Positions 1-9,315 are shown, numbered from the stretch's first letter. The stretch is DNA of 64,000 bases from ZAX-1 sp046533095 (GCA_046533095.1 JAJQRA010000030.1:248001-312000); one strand, 5' to 3'. Program-made: numbers and translations. The notes: generated by a model from the sequence alone, not told the origin.

Positions 1-2
1 TT

Positions 3-1244
3 TTAAAAGTAATGTCGCTTTTAGGTTTAGACTGCCCGGAGGATGTTTCGATTGTAGGATTCGGTGATGACCAGTGGTGCGAGCTGGTAAATCTGCCTCT
101 CACTATTCTGAAACAAAATGTATCCGAAATGGGATTTAGAGCTATGGATTATATGATAAAGCGGATAAGCGATATTCAGGCAGGGAAAGCATGGACTCTT
201 TGCGGGCTAGAGCGCATTGCCATGGAATTGCAGGTTCGCAACTCTGTCTTAAGCATTGCAAGTGGACCATTCGGAGAGAAGATGGTCTATCCGGAAGAAG
301 AAGTTTTGTCAGAAGAAGAAGCAGAATTATTACAACATGAGGACTACAAGATTGCTATCTCATTTCATTACAGCGGTGATATGTGGACGCGCATTCATGA
401 GCAGGCAATCATCGAAACCCTAGGTGCGTGCGGAATACGTATTTTGTCAGTGGCGGATGCCCATTTTGATCCAAATCTTCAGAAAAAACAGTTGGAAGCC
501 ATCATGATGCAGAATCCCGATGCAGTCATTGCGGTGCCCACCGATGAAGAAAAGACATCAGAAATGTTTAAAGAAATAGCAGGGAAAACAAAACTGATTT
601 TGATTAACAGCATGCCAAAGAGCTTTGCTCCAGAGGATTATTCGTGCTGGATCTCGGTGAATGAAAGAGAAAACGGACAAAATGCAGCGAGAATTCTAGG
701 GGACTATTTTCAAGGGCAGATGGATGTAAAGGTGGGGATATTGTCTCATGGAGTAGAATATTTTGCAACAAAACAGCGAGATTTCTTTGCGGAACAAGTA
801 CTTGTAGATCAGTATCCCAATATCCAAGTTGTAGAAAAAAGGAATTTTTGTACAATAGAAAATGCATATGATACCTGTAAGGAAATGGTATTAAAGAATC
901 CGGAAATTCAGGGGCTCTACATTACCTGGGAACGGCCTGCCCTTGGTGCAATACAAGCGTTGAAAGAAATTGGCAGAACCGATATTGTCATTTCTACCAC
1001 GGACTTAGATTATGAAATTGCAGATTATATGGCAAGAAATGAGATGGTAATTGGCCTTAGTTCCCAGCGCCCCTATGATCAAGGAGTAGCAGTTGCTATC
1101 GCAACTGCAAAGTCTCTTCTTGGAACATGCAGCCATAAATGTATCGGAGTACCTGCTTGCCGTGTGGAAGCAAGCAACTTGGAAAAGGCTTGGAAAAACC
1201 TCTTTAAAACAGAAGTTCCGAATTTAGTTAAAAAATCAAATTAG
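3..1244 (+). CDS. LacI-type regulator with extra sugar-binding domain (5' partial)
   Basis: The reading frame is open to the left edge, so the N-terminus, including any DNA-binding helix-turn-helix, lies outside the window. Residues 1-80 look like the end of a LacI-family effector core (CPEDVSIVGFGDD, then LTILKQNVSEMG, then a closing VRNS). From about residue 110 a second periplasmic-binding-protein fold follows (KIAISFHYSGD ... VADAHFDPNLQKKQ ... DAVIAVPTDEE). This second part is clearly related by eye to the lipoprotein encoded at 2574-3794. I infer a transcriptional regulator of the downstream uptake and catabolic operon that senses the same ligand as the importer. The gene ends just before a strong terminator. 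The absent HTH makes the regulator call an inference from the LacI-like core. Confidence 0.75.
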   Translation, partial: LKVMSLLGLDCPEDVSIVGFGDDQWCELVNLPLTILKQNVSEMGFRAMDYMIKRISDIQAGKAWTLCGLERIAMELQVRNSVLSIASGPFGEKMVYPEEEVLSEEEAELLQHEDYKIAISFHYSGDMWTRIHEQAIIETLGACGIRILSVADAHFDPNLQKKQLEAIMMQNPDAVIAVPTDEEKTSEMFKEIAGKTKLILINSMPKSFAPEDYSCWISVNERENGQNAARILGDYFQGQMDVKVGILSHGVEYFATKQRDFFAEQVLVDQYPNIQVVEKRNFCTIENAYDTCKEMVLKNPEIQGLYITWERPALGAIQALKEIGRTDIVISTTDLDYEIADYMARNEMVIGLSSQRPYDQGVAVAIATAKSLLGTCSHKCIGVPACRVEASNLEKAWKNLFKTEVPNLVKKSN

Positions 1245-1270
1245 AAAACCTTGGTTTTAGTTAAAAAATA

Positions 1271-1322
1271 AAAAACCCGTCAAATTTTTTCAGAAACAAG
1301 TGAAAAAGTTTGACGGGTTTTT
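1271..1322 (+). terminator. Rho-independent terminator after the LacI-type gene
   Basis: A stem of about 21 bp pairs 1271-1291 with 1302-1322. It is perfect except for one G-T pair, has a 10-nt loop and ends in a T run. It separates the regulator from the dehydrogenase operon. Confidence 0.9.
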
Positions 1323-1436
1323 CTTGAAATGGTATATTCAGTGCATAGCAGGTTCGGATTATACCATTCGCTATGAAAGTCCAATGCGCAAAGGACATAA
1401 ATTTAGTTAAAAAGCAAAGTTATAGGAGGATACAAA

Positions 1437-2462
1437 ATGTTAGCAGTAAAATTACCTTCTAAAGAGACAATAAAGGTAGTGGAAGAATCTATACCAGTTC
1501 CACAAAAAAAAGAGGTGTTGATTAAAATGAAGGCCTCCGCGCTATGTAGAAGCGATCTGCATAGGTATCACGGAGAAAATTTGTTTGATGAGGATGATGA
1601 TGCCAATATTACACCTGGACATGAACCATGTGGAATTGTAGAGGAATTAGGCGAAGGGGTTACCAGGGTAAAGAAGGGTGATCGGGTCGCTATCTATTTA
1701 GGGCTAGGTTGTGGAACTTGTCCACATTGCCGAAAGGGTGATGTGATGTTGTGCCCCGATTTTGGCTGTATCGGCTTTGTTAAAAATGGTGCACATGCAG
1801 ATTATATGACGATTCCCGAAGAAAACTGCTTATTGCTTCCGGAAGGGATGGATTACGTAACAGGAGCCTTAGCAACCGATGTGGGCGGAACGCTCTATAC
1901 GGCATGTAAAAGAATCGGCCTTAATGGGACAAAGACCGTATCAATTATCGGATGTGGTCCAATGGGCAGCGGTGGAATTTTAATGGCAAAAGGATTTGGA
2001 GCAACCGTTATTGCAATTGATACGGACGAAAAGCGGTTAGAGATGGCAAAGAGCCTAGGAGCCGATTATGTCGTTAACCCGTTAAAAGAGGATGGGGTGG
2101 CAAAGACAAAGGAACTAGCCGGCGGATCAGGCACAGATGCATCCATTGTAACGGCAGGAGGAAACCTTCCTTTAAATTCAGCTTTAAATTCAGTCAAACC
2201 ACTAGGACAGGTGGCGTTGATTGCAGAATCCAATCATGCAGCCATTGATCCAAGCAATCAGTTTGTACGGACTTTGGCAGAACTGAAAGGATGCTGGTAT
2301 TTCAATCGTGGAGATTGGGAAGAGATATCGGACTTTATTATGCGAAAACAGATTGATCTTAAGAAAATTTCCAGCCATACGTTTTCCATAGCAGAAGCCC
2401 AAAAGGCATTTCCATTATTTGATTCCGGTGAAACGCAAAAAGTAGTATTTGTTTGGGAGTAA
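1437..2462 (+). CDS. Zinc-dependent medium-chain alcohol/polyol dehydrogenase
   Basis: This is a 341-aa cytosolic MDR-family oxidoreductase, the usual length. Catalytic zinc ligands are visible as C37 and the GHE motif (H62, E63). The structural zinc lobe is a four-cysteine cluster (CGTCPHCRKGDVMLC, about residues 92-106). The Rossmann glycine motif is GCGPMGSGG, and an aspartate at the end of the next strand (AIDTDEKR) suggests NAD rather than NADP. Start: AGGAGG at 1424-1429 lies 7 nt before the ATG. It is the first gene of a likely operon with an ABC importer, two isomerases and a Gfo/Idh enzyme, so it probably oxidises a sugar alcohol or sugar from that pathway. The substrate cannot be told from sequence. 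Its 3' end is duplicated downstream. Confidence 0.88.
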   Translation: MLAVKLPSKETIKVVEESIPVPQKKEVLIKMKASALCRSDLHRYHGENLFDEDDDANITPGHEPCGIVEELGEGVTRVKKGDRVAIYLGLGCGTCPHCRKGDVMLCPDFGCIGFVKNGAHADYMTIPEENCLLLPEGMDYVTGALATDVGGTLYTACKRIGLNGTKTVSIIGCGPMGSGGILMAKGFGATVIAIDTDEKRLEMAKSLGADYVVNPLKEDGVAKTKELAGGSGTDASIVTAGGNLPLNSALNSVKPLGQVALIAESNHAAIDPSNQFVRTLAELKGCWYFNRGDWEEISDFIMRKQIDLKKISSHTFSIAEAQKAFPLFDSGETQKVVFVWE

Positions 2463-2562
2463 TCAAAATGAATGAAAGTACTGGTAAAATGGCGATTGAT
2501 TTAAATAGGGAGTAATCAAAATAAATGAAGTGCTGGTAAAATGGCGATTGATTTAAATAGGA
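2456..2562 (+). repeat. Tandem duplication of the dehydrogenase 3' end (about 52 bp x 2)
   Basis: The segment starting GGGAGTAATCAAAAT (last codon and stop of the dehydrogenase) and running to GATTTAAATA occurs twice in tandem, at 2456-2507 and 2508-2562, with a few substitutions. The second copy runs into the ribosome site of the next gene. Confidence 0.85.
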
Positions 2563-2573
2563 GGATTTTTATA

Positions 2574-3794
2574 ATGAAGAAAATATTAAGTGTACTTATA
2601 TGTGCGGCAATGGCGGCATCGATGCTTGTTGGATGTGGCAGCTCGGGTGATAAGGGCGAATCTAAAAATACATCCGTGGAAGAAACAAATAGCAAGGCAG
2701 AGGAAAAAGAAGGGGGAACAGAGCCGGAAACAGAAGCGGCTACAGAAGGGGCCAAAACAACTTACTCCGAGTTAGACTTAAATCCATCAGAAGCGCTTAG
2801 TGTAAGCTCGGAAGGCGTAAAAGCGGCTGCACCATCGGAGTTTACGCTAACAGACGAGGAAATCCAAAAATTAAAAGACGGCAAGTATACGGCGGCTTTT
2901 TGCTACCATACGCAAAGCGATACCTGCAATCAGACCAAGCTAGCATCAGCAACTGCATTATTAAAGGAATGGGGTATCGAAGTTGTTTCGGTAACGGATG
3001 CCAACTTTGATGCTGCAACCCAGACTTCACAGATAGAAAGTACAATGGCATTACAGCCTGACGTATTATTTGTTATGCCTTATGATCCGGATGCAACTGC
3101 TTCCGCGTTAGATACCAACATAAAAGGGACAGACACAAAGCTTGTCTTTATGGAAAATGTTGCAACAGGCTATGTGGCCGGAACGGACTATGCTGGATGT
3201 GCAAGTTCCGACAGCTATGGAAATGGGAAAGCCTGTGCGGACATTTTAGCAAAACAGCTTGACTATAAAGGAAACGTAGCAATGATGGTTTACGATTTGG
3301 TATACTATGTAACAAATGAGCGTGACCGTGGATTCCGTGAAACCATTGAAAACGATTATCCTGATATTAAAATTGTAACGGAGGAAGGGTTTACAGATCC
3401 AAGCAATACAGGTACGGTTGCAGATGCAATTCTCGCAAAATATCCAGACTTAAATGGCATCTACGCATCATGGGATATTCCGGCAGAAGGGGCTATTTCA
3501 TCAGCTGCTTCATTAGGAAGAGATGATTTGATCATCACCTGCTGTGACCTAGGCGATACTGCGGCAAAGAGTATTGCAGAAGAAGGGATGATCAGAGGTT
3601 CCGGTGCTCCCCGTTCTCCACAACAGGGAGAATCAGAAGCTTTAATCGCAGCGTATGCACTCCTTGGAAAAGAAATGCCTTCAACATTTGTAACGCCGCC
3701 AGCCCTACCAGTTGTGAAAGCAAACGTTTTAGATGCATATAAAGCAAGCTATGGGATAGATGCTCCGGACTGGCTTTTTAAACTGGCGAAATAA
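2574..3794 (+). CDS. Sugar ABC transporter substrate-binding lipoprotein (Rbs-like)
   Basis: A 406-aa secreted lipoprotein. The signal peptide ends in a lipobox (MLVGC), followed by a Ser/Glu/Thr-rich linker of about 70 residues and a two-lobed type-1 periplasmic-binding domain (Peripla_BP_4-like; VTDANFDAATQTSQ, LFVMPYDPDA). It would capture a sugar and deliver it to the adjacent ATPase (3811) and permease (5291). I chose the ATG at 2574 because AGGAGG (about 2561-2566) sits just upstream and the signal peptide starts there; an upstream in-frame ATG at 2541 has no ribosome site. The domain is a paralogue of the C-terminal half of the regulator at 3-1244. The ligand is unknown. Confidence 0.88.
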   Translation: MKKILSVLICAAMAASMLVGCGSSGDKGESKNTSVEETNSKAEEKEGGTEPETEAATEGAKTTYSELDLNPSEALSVSSEGVKAAAPSEFTLTDEEIQKLKDGKYTAAFCYHTQSDTCNQTKLASATALLKEWGIEVVSVTDANFDAATQTSQIESTMALQPDVLFVMPYDPDATASALDTNIKGTDTKLVFMENVATGYVAGTDYAGCASSDSYGNGKACADILAKQLDYKGNVAMMVYDLVYYVTNERDRGFRETIENDYPDIKIVTEEGFTDPSNTGTVADAILAKYPDLNGIYASWDIPAEGAISSAASLGRDDLIITCCDLGDTAAKSIAEEGMIRGSGAPRSPQQGESEALIAAYALLGKEMPSTFVTPPALPVVKANVLDAYKASYGIDAPDWLFKLAK

Positions 3795-3810
3795 AAAGAG
3801 AGGTGAAACA

Positions 3811-5307
3811 ATGGCTGACTATGTATTGGAACTAGAAGGAATACAAAAAGCTTTTGGAGGAATTCCCGTACTAAAAGGAGTGGATTTTCGCCTTGAAAGA
3901 GGAAGCGTACATGCTCTTGTAGGTGGGAATGGAGCAGGAAAATCTACCTTGATGAAAATTTTAACCGGAGTCTATTCAAAAGACTCCGGGGTGTGTAAAA
4001 TAAATGGGCAGGAAACTCGCATCCGTAATTACGATGAAGCAAAAAAAATGGGAATTAGTTTAATTTTCCAAGAGCTTAGCCTTATTCCAACGCTCACTGT
4101 TGCAGAAAATATCTACTTGAACAAAGAGTTGAAAAAAGGCAAGTTCCTTGACTGCAAAGCCATGAATCTAAAATCCAAAGAACTATTGCAAGAGCTGGGT
4201 ATTAAGATCGATGTACAAGAGAAAATTCAGAATCTAAGCGTTGGTGTCTGCCAGCTAGTAGAGATTGCAAAAGCGCTGTCAAATAAAACATCGGTGTTAG
4301 TTATGGATGAACCAACCGCTTCCCTATCGGATAACGAGACAGAAATTCTATTTCACATTATCGAAGACTTAAAGAAGAAAGGCATTTCTATCGTTTATAT
4401 TTCTCATCGAATGAAAGAAATATTTCAGGTCTCCGATACCATATCAGTCTTATATGGAGGCGAATTAAGAATTAGCCAGCCTACATCACAATACACATTG
4501 GAGACTTTGGTGAAACATATGTTTGGTGGAAAGAAAAACGAGCAAGCCATGGTCTGGAAAGACAGAGAAATTCCAATTGGCAAATCTAACATTATCGAAG
4601 TGCGTAAGCTGGCAATTGGAAATATTGTAAAAGATGTATCTTTTGAAGTAAAAGAAGGTGAGGTTGTAGGGCTGGCCGGACTTATGGGTAGCGGTAGAAC
4701 GGAAATTTTGGAAACTATTTTTGGTATTCGAAAAAGCAGTGGCGGCGAAATCATTATGGCTGGGCAAAAGATCAGATTTAAGAATGTAAAGCGGGCAATT
4801 AAAGGGAAAGTAGCCCTAGTGCCGGAAGATCGAAGACGCGAAGGGCTAGTCCTTATGCATTCCCTACGGGAAAATCTGATTACTACAAATCTAGAAGCGG
4901 TAAAAAAATATGGATTTATTCGTACAAATTTAATGAATAGGGCAAGCGCAGAGGCGATTGCGGATTTAAATATTAAAGCGGATAGTGTGAAAACAAAACT
5001 ATTTAATCTATCCGGAGGCAATCAGCAAAAAGTGGTCATTGCCAAATGGCTGAATACAAAGCCAAAGCTTCTTATGTTGGATGAACCTACGGCAGGCGTT
5101 GATATCAATGCTAAAAGCGAGATCATTGAAATAATAAGACAGTTTGTAAAGAAAGGACATAGTGTTATTTTTGTATCATCTGAGCTTTCTGAAATGATGT
5201 CTATCTGTGATCGTGTGGTAATACTGCACAATGGCAGAGTAACGGGCGAGCTGGCTCATGATGAGATAACTACTGAGGAGGTGTTGCAGTGTGCAATACA
5301 AAAATAA
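3811..5307 (+). CDS. Sugar ABC transporter ATP-binding protein (RbsA/MglA type)
   Basis: A 498-aa double ATPase typical of the CUT2 family. The first half has Walker A GGNGAGKSTLM, signature LSVGVCQLVEIA and Walker B VLVMDEPTASL. The second half has a degenerate P-loop (GLMGSGRTE), an intact signature LSGGNQQKVVIA and LLMLDEPTAGVD. This asymmetry is normal for RbsA/MglA. The start at 3811 is preceded by AGAGAGGTG; the longer upstream frame overlaps the binding-protein gene and is unlikely. The gene overlaps the permease gene by 17 bp, which implies translational coupling. With its neighbours it powers import of the operon's sugar. Confidence 0.92.
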   Translation: MADYVLELEGIQKAFGGIPVLKGVDFRLERGSVHALVGGNGAGKSTLMKILTGVYSKDSGVCKINGQETRIRNYDEAKKMGISLIFQELSLIPTLTVAENIYLNKELKKGKFLDCKAMNLKSKELLQELGIKIDVQEKIQNLSVGVCQLVEIAKALSNKTSVLVMDEPTASLSDNETEILFHIIEDLKKKGISIVYISHRMKEIFQVSDTISVLYGGELRISQPTSQYTLETLVKHMFGGKKNEQAMVWKDREIPIGKSNIIEVRKLAIGNIVKDVSFEVKEGEVVGLAGLMGSGRTEILETIFGIRKSSGGEIIMAGQKIRFKNVKRAIKGKVALVPEDRRREGLVLMHSLRENLITTNLEAVKKYGFIRTNLMNRASAEAIADLNIKADSVKTKLFNLSGGNQQKVVIAKWLNTKPKLLMLDEPTAGVDINAKSEIIEIIRQFVKKGHSVIFVSSELSEMMSICDRVVILHNGRVTGELAHDEITTEEVLQCAIQK

Positions 5308-6241
5308 GGAAATAGATTTTTCCAAGTATATGGTGTATATCATTTTTATCATTGTGCTTATATTTTTTGCTGTTTGGTTAGGCCCAAGCTTTTTTTCAAA
5401 ATCAAATCTGCTAAATATCACACGCCAAACTGCCATGGTATCGGTAATGGCAGTGGCAATGACATTTATCATAGCAAGTGGCCAGATCGATCTATCCATC
5501 GGCGCAGTGGTTGCTTTATCAGCTCTATTAGCAGCATGGGTTCTAGAACAGACGGATAACGTAATCCTAGCACTTTTGTTAGCATTGGCAGTAGGAACAG
5601 CTGTAGGGATTATTAATGGACTGCTAGTTACTTATTTAAGGATTCCTTCGTTCTTGGCGACGCTCGGAACACAAAGTATTATCAGGGGCTCTGCGATGTG
5701 GCTGACGGCAACGAAAGCAATTACCATCCGAAATGATACCTTTAATAATATCTTTGGGATGGGTAACATTGGCGGAGTACCAATCGTTTTAATATGGACA
5801 TTTATTGCACTTGCCATTGGGCATATTGCGCTGCGCTACCTTTCTTATGGGAAAAAAGTTTTGGCCATTGGCGGAAATCAGGTATCCGCATTTTATTCCG
5901 GTATTAATATTGCGAGAATAAAAATTATGGTATTTGCTGTGATGGGATTTGCATCAGCATTCGCAGGAATCATTTATGCAGCAAGGATGAAGACTGCCAG
6001 ATATACCTATGGTGAAGGTGATGAAATGAATGTAATCGCAGCAGTGGTACTGGCCGGAACCGCTATGTCAGGAGGAAATGGAAATATTATAGCTGCCGTG
6101 GTTGGCTCCTTGCTGCTTGGAATTATTAACAATGGTTTGATTATTGGTGGACTAGAGACGAGTCAGCAGCAAATTGTCCGAGGCTTTATCATTATTCTTG
6201 CAGTGGCACTAAGTACATTTAATACAAAGAATAAATCGTAA
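5291..6241 (+). CDS. Sugar ABC transporter permease (RbsC type)
   Basis: A 316-aa integral membrane protein with about eight to ten hydrophobic segments, of the BPD_transp_2 (RbsC/XylH) family; GQIDLSIGAVVALSA near the N-terminus and AAVVLAGTAMSGGNG near residue 250 are typical. It starts with GTG at 5291, 17 bp inside the ATPase gene, after a GAGGAGGTG ribosome site. It forms the membrane channel of the importer with the proteins at 2574 and 3811. The last codons (about 6215-6241) are partly duplicated downstream. Confidence 0.9.
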   Translation: MQYKNKEIDFSKYMVYIIFIIVLIFFAVWLGPSFFSKSNLLNITRQTAMVSVMAVAMTFIIASGQIDLSIGAVVALSALLAAWVLEQTDNVILALLLALAVGTAVGIINGLLVTYLRIPSFLATLGTQSIIRGSAMWLTATKAITIRNDTFNNIFGMGNIGGVPIVLIWTFIALAIGHIALRYLSYGKKVLAIGGNQVSAFYSGINIARIKIMVFAVMGFASAFAGIIYAARMKTARYTYGEGDEMNVIAAVVLAGTAMSGGNGNIIAAVVGSLLLGIINNGLIIGGLETSQQQIVRGFIIILAVALSTFNTKNKS

Positions 6242-6297
6242 AAGGAGCACAAAGCATATTTAATACAAAACGTAAATCGTAAAACGAGGAGGTATTT
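6215..6297 (+). repeat. Duplicated permease 3' end in the spacer
   Basis: The permease end, TTTAATACAAAGAATAAATC and onward to its stop, recurs with changes about 40 bp later (TTTAATACAAAACGTAAATC), ending at the ribosome site of the next gene. It is a diverged tandem copy. Confidence 0.7.
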
Positions 6298-6299
6298 TC

Positions 6300-7136
6300 A
6301 TGAAATATTCATTTAATACGTGGGCATATAGTGATTTTCCAAACTGGGTTCCATCTTATCCATTAGAAGAAGTAATCAAAAGACTTGCAAGAATTGGCTA
6401 TGACGCATTAGAAATTGGGTGTGCACAGCCACATGCATGGCCATACTTTATGTCGGAGCAAGATAGAAAAAATATCAAGAAATGTCTTGCCAATCATAAT
6501 TTAGCAGTTTCTTCAATCCTTCCAGCTCCGGGAGGTGGTCCTGGAGGCAATATTGCCTCTGCATGCAAGGCAGAAAGAGAGTGGACGGTACAGTATTTTA
6601 AAGATTGTATGGATATGGGACTTGACTGGGACTGCCAAACGTTGCTTTGCGTATGTGGATGGTATATTTACGGAACGAAAAAGAGGGATGCATGGAAGTG
6701 GGCTGTGGAAAGCCTTCAAGCAGTTGCAGACTATGCGAAAAAAAGCGATGTAACATTGATGTTGGAACCGACAGCTACCGATAGCAATCTGGTAGAATCC
6801 TGTGAAGATGCGATTAATATGATGGATGATGTGGGAAAAGATAACGTGAAACTGATGTTTGATACCACGCATGTACTGTATCGCAATGAGGTCCCCTCTG
6901 ACTATGTATACCTGATGGGCAAAGACTTAAAGCATATTCATATGGCAGACTACAATCGGCAGGCGCCGGGTAGTGCAGGCTGTGATTTTGTAGCAATTAT
7001 GCAGGCCTTAAAGGATATCGGATATGACGGATATGTAACGATGGAAAATGGCTTTGCTTCGCGTTCCACACATCCTGATTCCATTGCCCGCATTTCTTTG
7101 GAAAATTTAAAAGCAATTGAAAAGCAATTAAAATAA
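6300..7136 (+). CDS. Sugar phosphate isomerase/epimerase-like TIM barrel protein
   Basis: A 278-aa protein of the AP-endonuclease-2/xylose-isomerase-like TIM barrel superfamily. Supporting motifs are YDALEIG near the N-terminus, the metal-ligand region MLEPTATDSN, KLMFDTTHV, KHIHMADYNR and VTMENGF. A conserved Glu/Asp/His/Glu divalent-metal site is expected from the family. The start is preceded by CGAGGAGG. It sits between the importer genes and a Gfo/Idh/MocA oxidoreductase, with a second TIM-barrel protein at 8236. This context suggests isomerisation, epimerisation or keto-glycoside cleavage of the imported sugar. The substrate is unknown. Confidence 0.82.
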   Translation: MKYSFNTWAYSDFPNWVPSYPLEEVIKRLARIGYDALEIGCAQPHAWPYFMSEQDRKNIKKCLANHNLAVSSILPAPGGGPGGNIASACKAEREWTVQYFKDCMDMGLDWDCQTLLCVCGWYIYGTKKRDAWKWAVESLQAVADYAKKSDVTLMLEPTATDSNLVESCEDAINMMDDVGKDNVKLMFDTTHVLYRNEVPSDYVYLMGKDLKHIHMADYNRQAPGSAGCDFVAIMQALKDIGYDGYVTMENGFASRSTHPDSIARISLENLKAIEKQLK

Positions 7137-7175
7137 ATAATTAAAATAAGCAATTAAAATAAACAATTAAAATAA
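7116..7175 (+). repeat. AT-rich duplication of the isomerase 3' end
   Basis: The end of the isomerase gene (AAGCAATTAAAATAAATAAT) is repeated about 26 bp later with the same AAGCAATTAAAATAAA pattern, giving three to four short CAATTAAAATAA units before the next ribosome site. Confidence 0.7.
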
Positions 7176-7190
7176 GAAATGGAGGAAACT

Positions 7191-8243
7191 GTGATTAAAG
7201 TAGGTGTAATTGGATGTGGAAAGATAGCGCAGGTTCGCCATTTGCCGGAATATGAGGCAAATGAACATGCCAAAATAGCCGGTGTGTTTGACCTGAACCT
7301 AAAACGTGCAGAAGAAATGGCAGAAAAATATGGAGGAAAAGTATATCATTCCTATGAGGAAATGCTGGCGGAAGAAGGTATTGAGGCAGTGAGTATCTGT
7401 GCAGCCAATTCAGCTCATTGTGAGATTACGGTGGCCGCGTTAAGGGCGGGGAAGCATGTGCTGTGTGAAAAACCAATGGCAATTACATTGGATGAATGTG
7501 AACGCATGGTATCAGCAGCCAAAGAGACCGGAAAATACTTGATGATTGGGCACAATCAGCGTCTGGCAAAAGCCCATTCAAAAGCAAGAGAACTGTATGC
7601 ACAAGGGGAGATCGGACATATTATTACCTTTAAAACCACGTTTGCACATACCGGTCCTGAAACATGGACAGTAGACCAAAAAAATATCTGGTTTTTTGAC
7701 AAAAAACTGGCGGCATTCGGTGCAATGGCAGATCTTGGAATTCACAAGACAGATTTAATTCAATTTTTAATCGGGCAGAAAGTCTCAGCAGTTACCGCAT
7801 ACGTTGGAACGCTAGACAAGAAAGATGCGTTAGGGCGACTGATTGGTGTGGATGATAATGCCATTGCCATTTATCAAATGGACGGCGGAGCAGTGGGGAC
7901 CATGACCGCAAGTTGGACAAACTATGGACCAGAGGATAATTCTACTGTTTTATACGGAACGAATGGTGTTATGCGTATCTATGATGATCCGAATTATTCG
8001 ATTATCATTGAAAAAAAAGATGGGACGAAGGATCATTATAAAGTAGATCAGATCCAGAGCAATGAAAACCAGACTACTTCAGGAGTGATTGATATGTGGA
8101 TGGACTGTATCGTAAATAATCATGAACCCGAGATTTCTGGCGAAGAAGCACTATGTGCAATGAGAGCAGTATTTGCAGTTTTGCAGTCAAGTGAAACAAG
8201 GAAAATGGTGGAAATCAATCGGGAGGCCAGTCTAAATGAATAG
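7191..8243 (+). CDS. Gfo/Idh/MocA family oxidoreductase
   Basis: A 350-aa NAD(P)-dependent sugar oxidoreductase. An N-terminal Rossmann fold (KVGVIGCGKIAQ), the family motif CEKPMA with its catalytic lysine near residue 95, and a C-terminal GFO_IDH_MocA_C domain with GIHKTDL are visible. The GTG at 7191 is preferred: GGAGG at 7181-7185 stands 5 nt before it, while the ATG at 7179 precedes that site and has none of its own. The gene overlaps the next one by 8 bp. Together with the two TIM-barrel proteins it may oxidise a sugar, possibly at C3 of a glycoside, before isomerisation or elimination; that is inference from known Gfo/Idh plus AP-endonuclease-2-type pairs. Confidence 0.88.
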   Translation: MIKVGVIGCGKIAQVRHLPEYEANEHAKIAGVFDLNLKRAEEMAEKYGGKVYHSYEEMLAEEGIEAVSICAANSAHCEITVAALRAGKHVLCEKPMAITLDECERMVSAAKETGKYLMIGHNQRLAKAHSKARELYAQGEIGHIITFKTTFAHTGPETWTVDQKNIWFFDKKLAAFGAMADLGIHKTDLIQFLIGQKVSAVTAYVGTLDKKDALGRLIGVDDNAIAIYQMDGGAVGTMTASWTNYGPEDNSTVLYGTNGVMRIYDDPNYSIIIEKKDGTKDHYKVDQIQSNENQTTSGVIDMWMDCIVNNHEPEISGEEALCAMRAVFAVLQSSETRKMVEINREASLNE

Positions 8244-9225
8244 ACCAATCACGTTAGCATCGGGACAGTTTGGGGATATGGCACTAGAAGAACTCTGCGC
8301 TATGGCAGGCAAGATAGGGTATGAAGGTCTTGAATTAGCAACACATGCACATTTTGATGTGGGTAAAGCACTAGAAGAGCCAGACTATATTCCTTGGGTA
8401 AAAAGTATCCTTGCCAGACATGGACTGAAATGCTTTGCTATTTCAGCCCATCTGACGGGTCAATGCGTGGGTGACTTGTGGGATCGGCGTCTTGACAATT
8501 TTGCCCCAAAAGCGGTGGCCGGACAACCAAAGAAGATCAAAGAATGGGCAGTCGAAGAAATGAAACGTACAGTTAAAGCAGCGGCACTTATGGATATTAA
8601 AGTGATTACCGGATTCACGGGATCGCCAATATGGCATTATTGGTACGCATATCCTCAAACGACGAAGGAGATGGTGGAGGAAGGATATCAGTCAATTTAT
8701 GATACATGGAGTCCAATATTTGATGTATTCGATGAATTTGGAATCGGATTTGCCCTAGAAGTACATCCTGCCGAAATTGCTTATGACTATTATTCTACCG
8801 AAGCATTGCTTAAAAAATTTGCGTATCGAAAAACCCTAGGGTTAAACTATGACCCAAGTCACCTGGTATGGCAGGGGGTAAATGAGCTTACTTTTTTAAG
8901 GGACTTTTCAGAACGAATCTACCATGTCCATATAAAGGATGTGAAAATCAACAAAAATGAAAAAGCCGGATACTTAGGTTCCCATCTGGAATTTGGAGAT
9001 ACCAGAAGAAAATGGAACTTTGTATCGACTGGACATGGAGACGTGGATTTTGATGGAATTATTAGGGAATTAAATCAGATGGGCTATCGTGGTCCACTAT
9101 CGATAGAATGGGAGGATTCCGGTATGGAAAGAACGTTTGGTGCAGCAGAAGCGTATGCGTATATAAATCAGATGAATTTTATGTCATCTCCTGTAGCATT
9201 TGATGCAGCACTGCAAACAAAATAA
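8236..9225 (+). CDS. Second sugar isomerase/epimerase-like TIM barrel protein
   Basis: A 329-aa AP-endonuclease-2-like TIM barrel protein, longer than the 278-aa relative at 6300. Visible motifs include YEGLELATHAHFD, AISAHLTGQC, FALEVHPAEIAYDYYS (with a likely metal-ligand glutamate), LNYDPSHLVWQGV, YHVHIKDVK and LSIEWEDSG. The start overlaps the oxidoreductase stop by 8 bp after a GGGAGG site, so the two are probably coupled and act in one pathway. It is the last gene of the operon; the next gene has its own promoter. Specific activity unknown. Confidence 0.84.
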   Translation: MNRPITLASGQFGDMALEELCAMAGKIGYEGLELATHAHFDVGKALEEPDYIPWVKSILARHGLKCFAISAHLTGQCVGDLWDRRLDNFAPKAVAGQPKKIKEWAVEEMKRTVKAAALMDIKVITGFTGSPIWHYWYAYPQTTKEMVEEGYQSIYDTWSPIFDVFDEFGIGFALEVHPAEIAYDYYSTEALLKKFAYRKTLGLNYDPSHLVWQGVNELTFLRDFSERIYHVHIKDVKINKNEKAGYLGSHLEFGDTRRKWNFVSTGHGDVDFDGIIRELNQMGYRGPLSIEWEDSGMERTFGAAEAYAYINQMNFMSSPVAFDAALQTK

Positions 9226-9315
9226 GAAAAGAACTTCTCGCTTTTTTCGCTCACGATCTCATCGTCCGTGCGAAATCCGAATATTGTTGGTTTCTAAATA
9301 CGTCATCTTTTTTGG

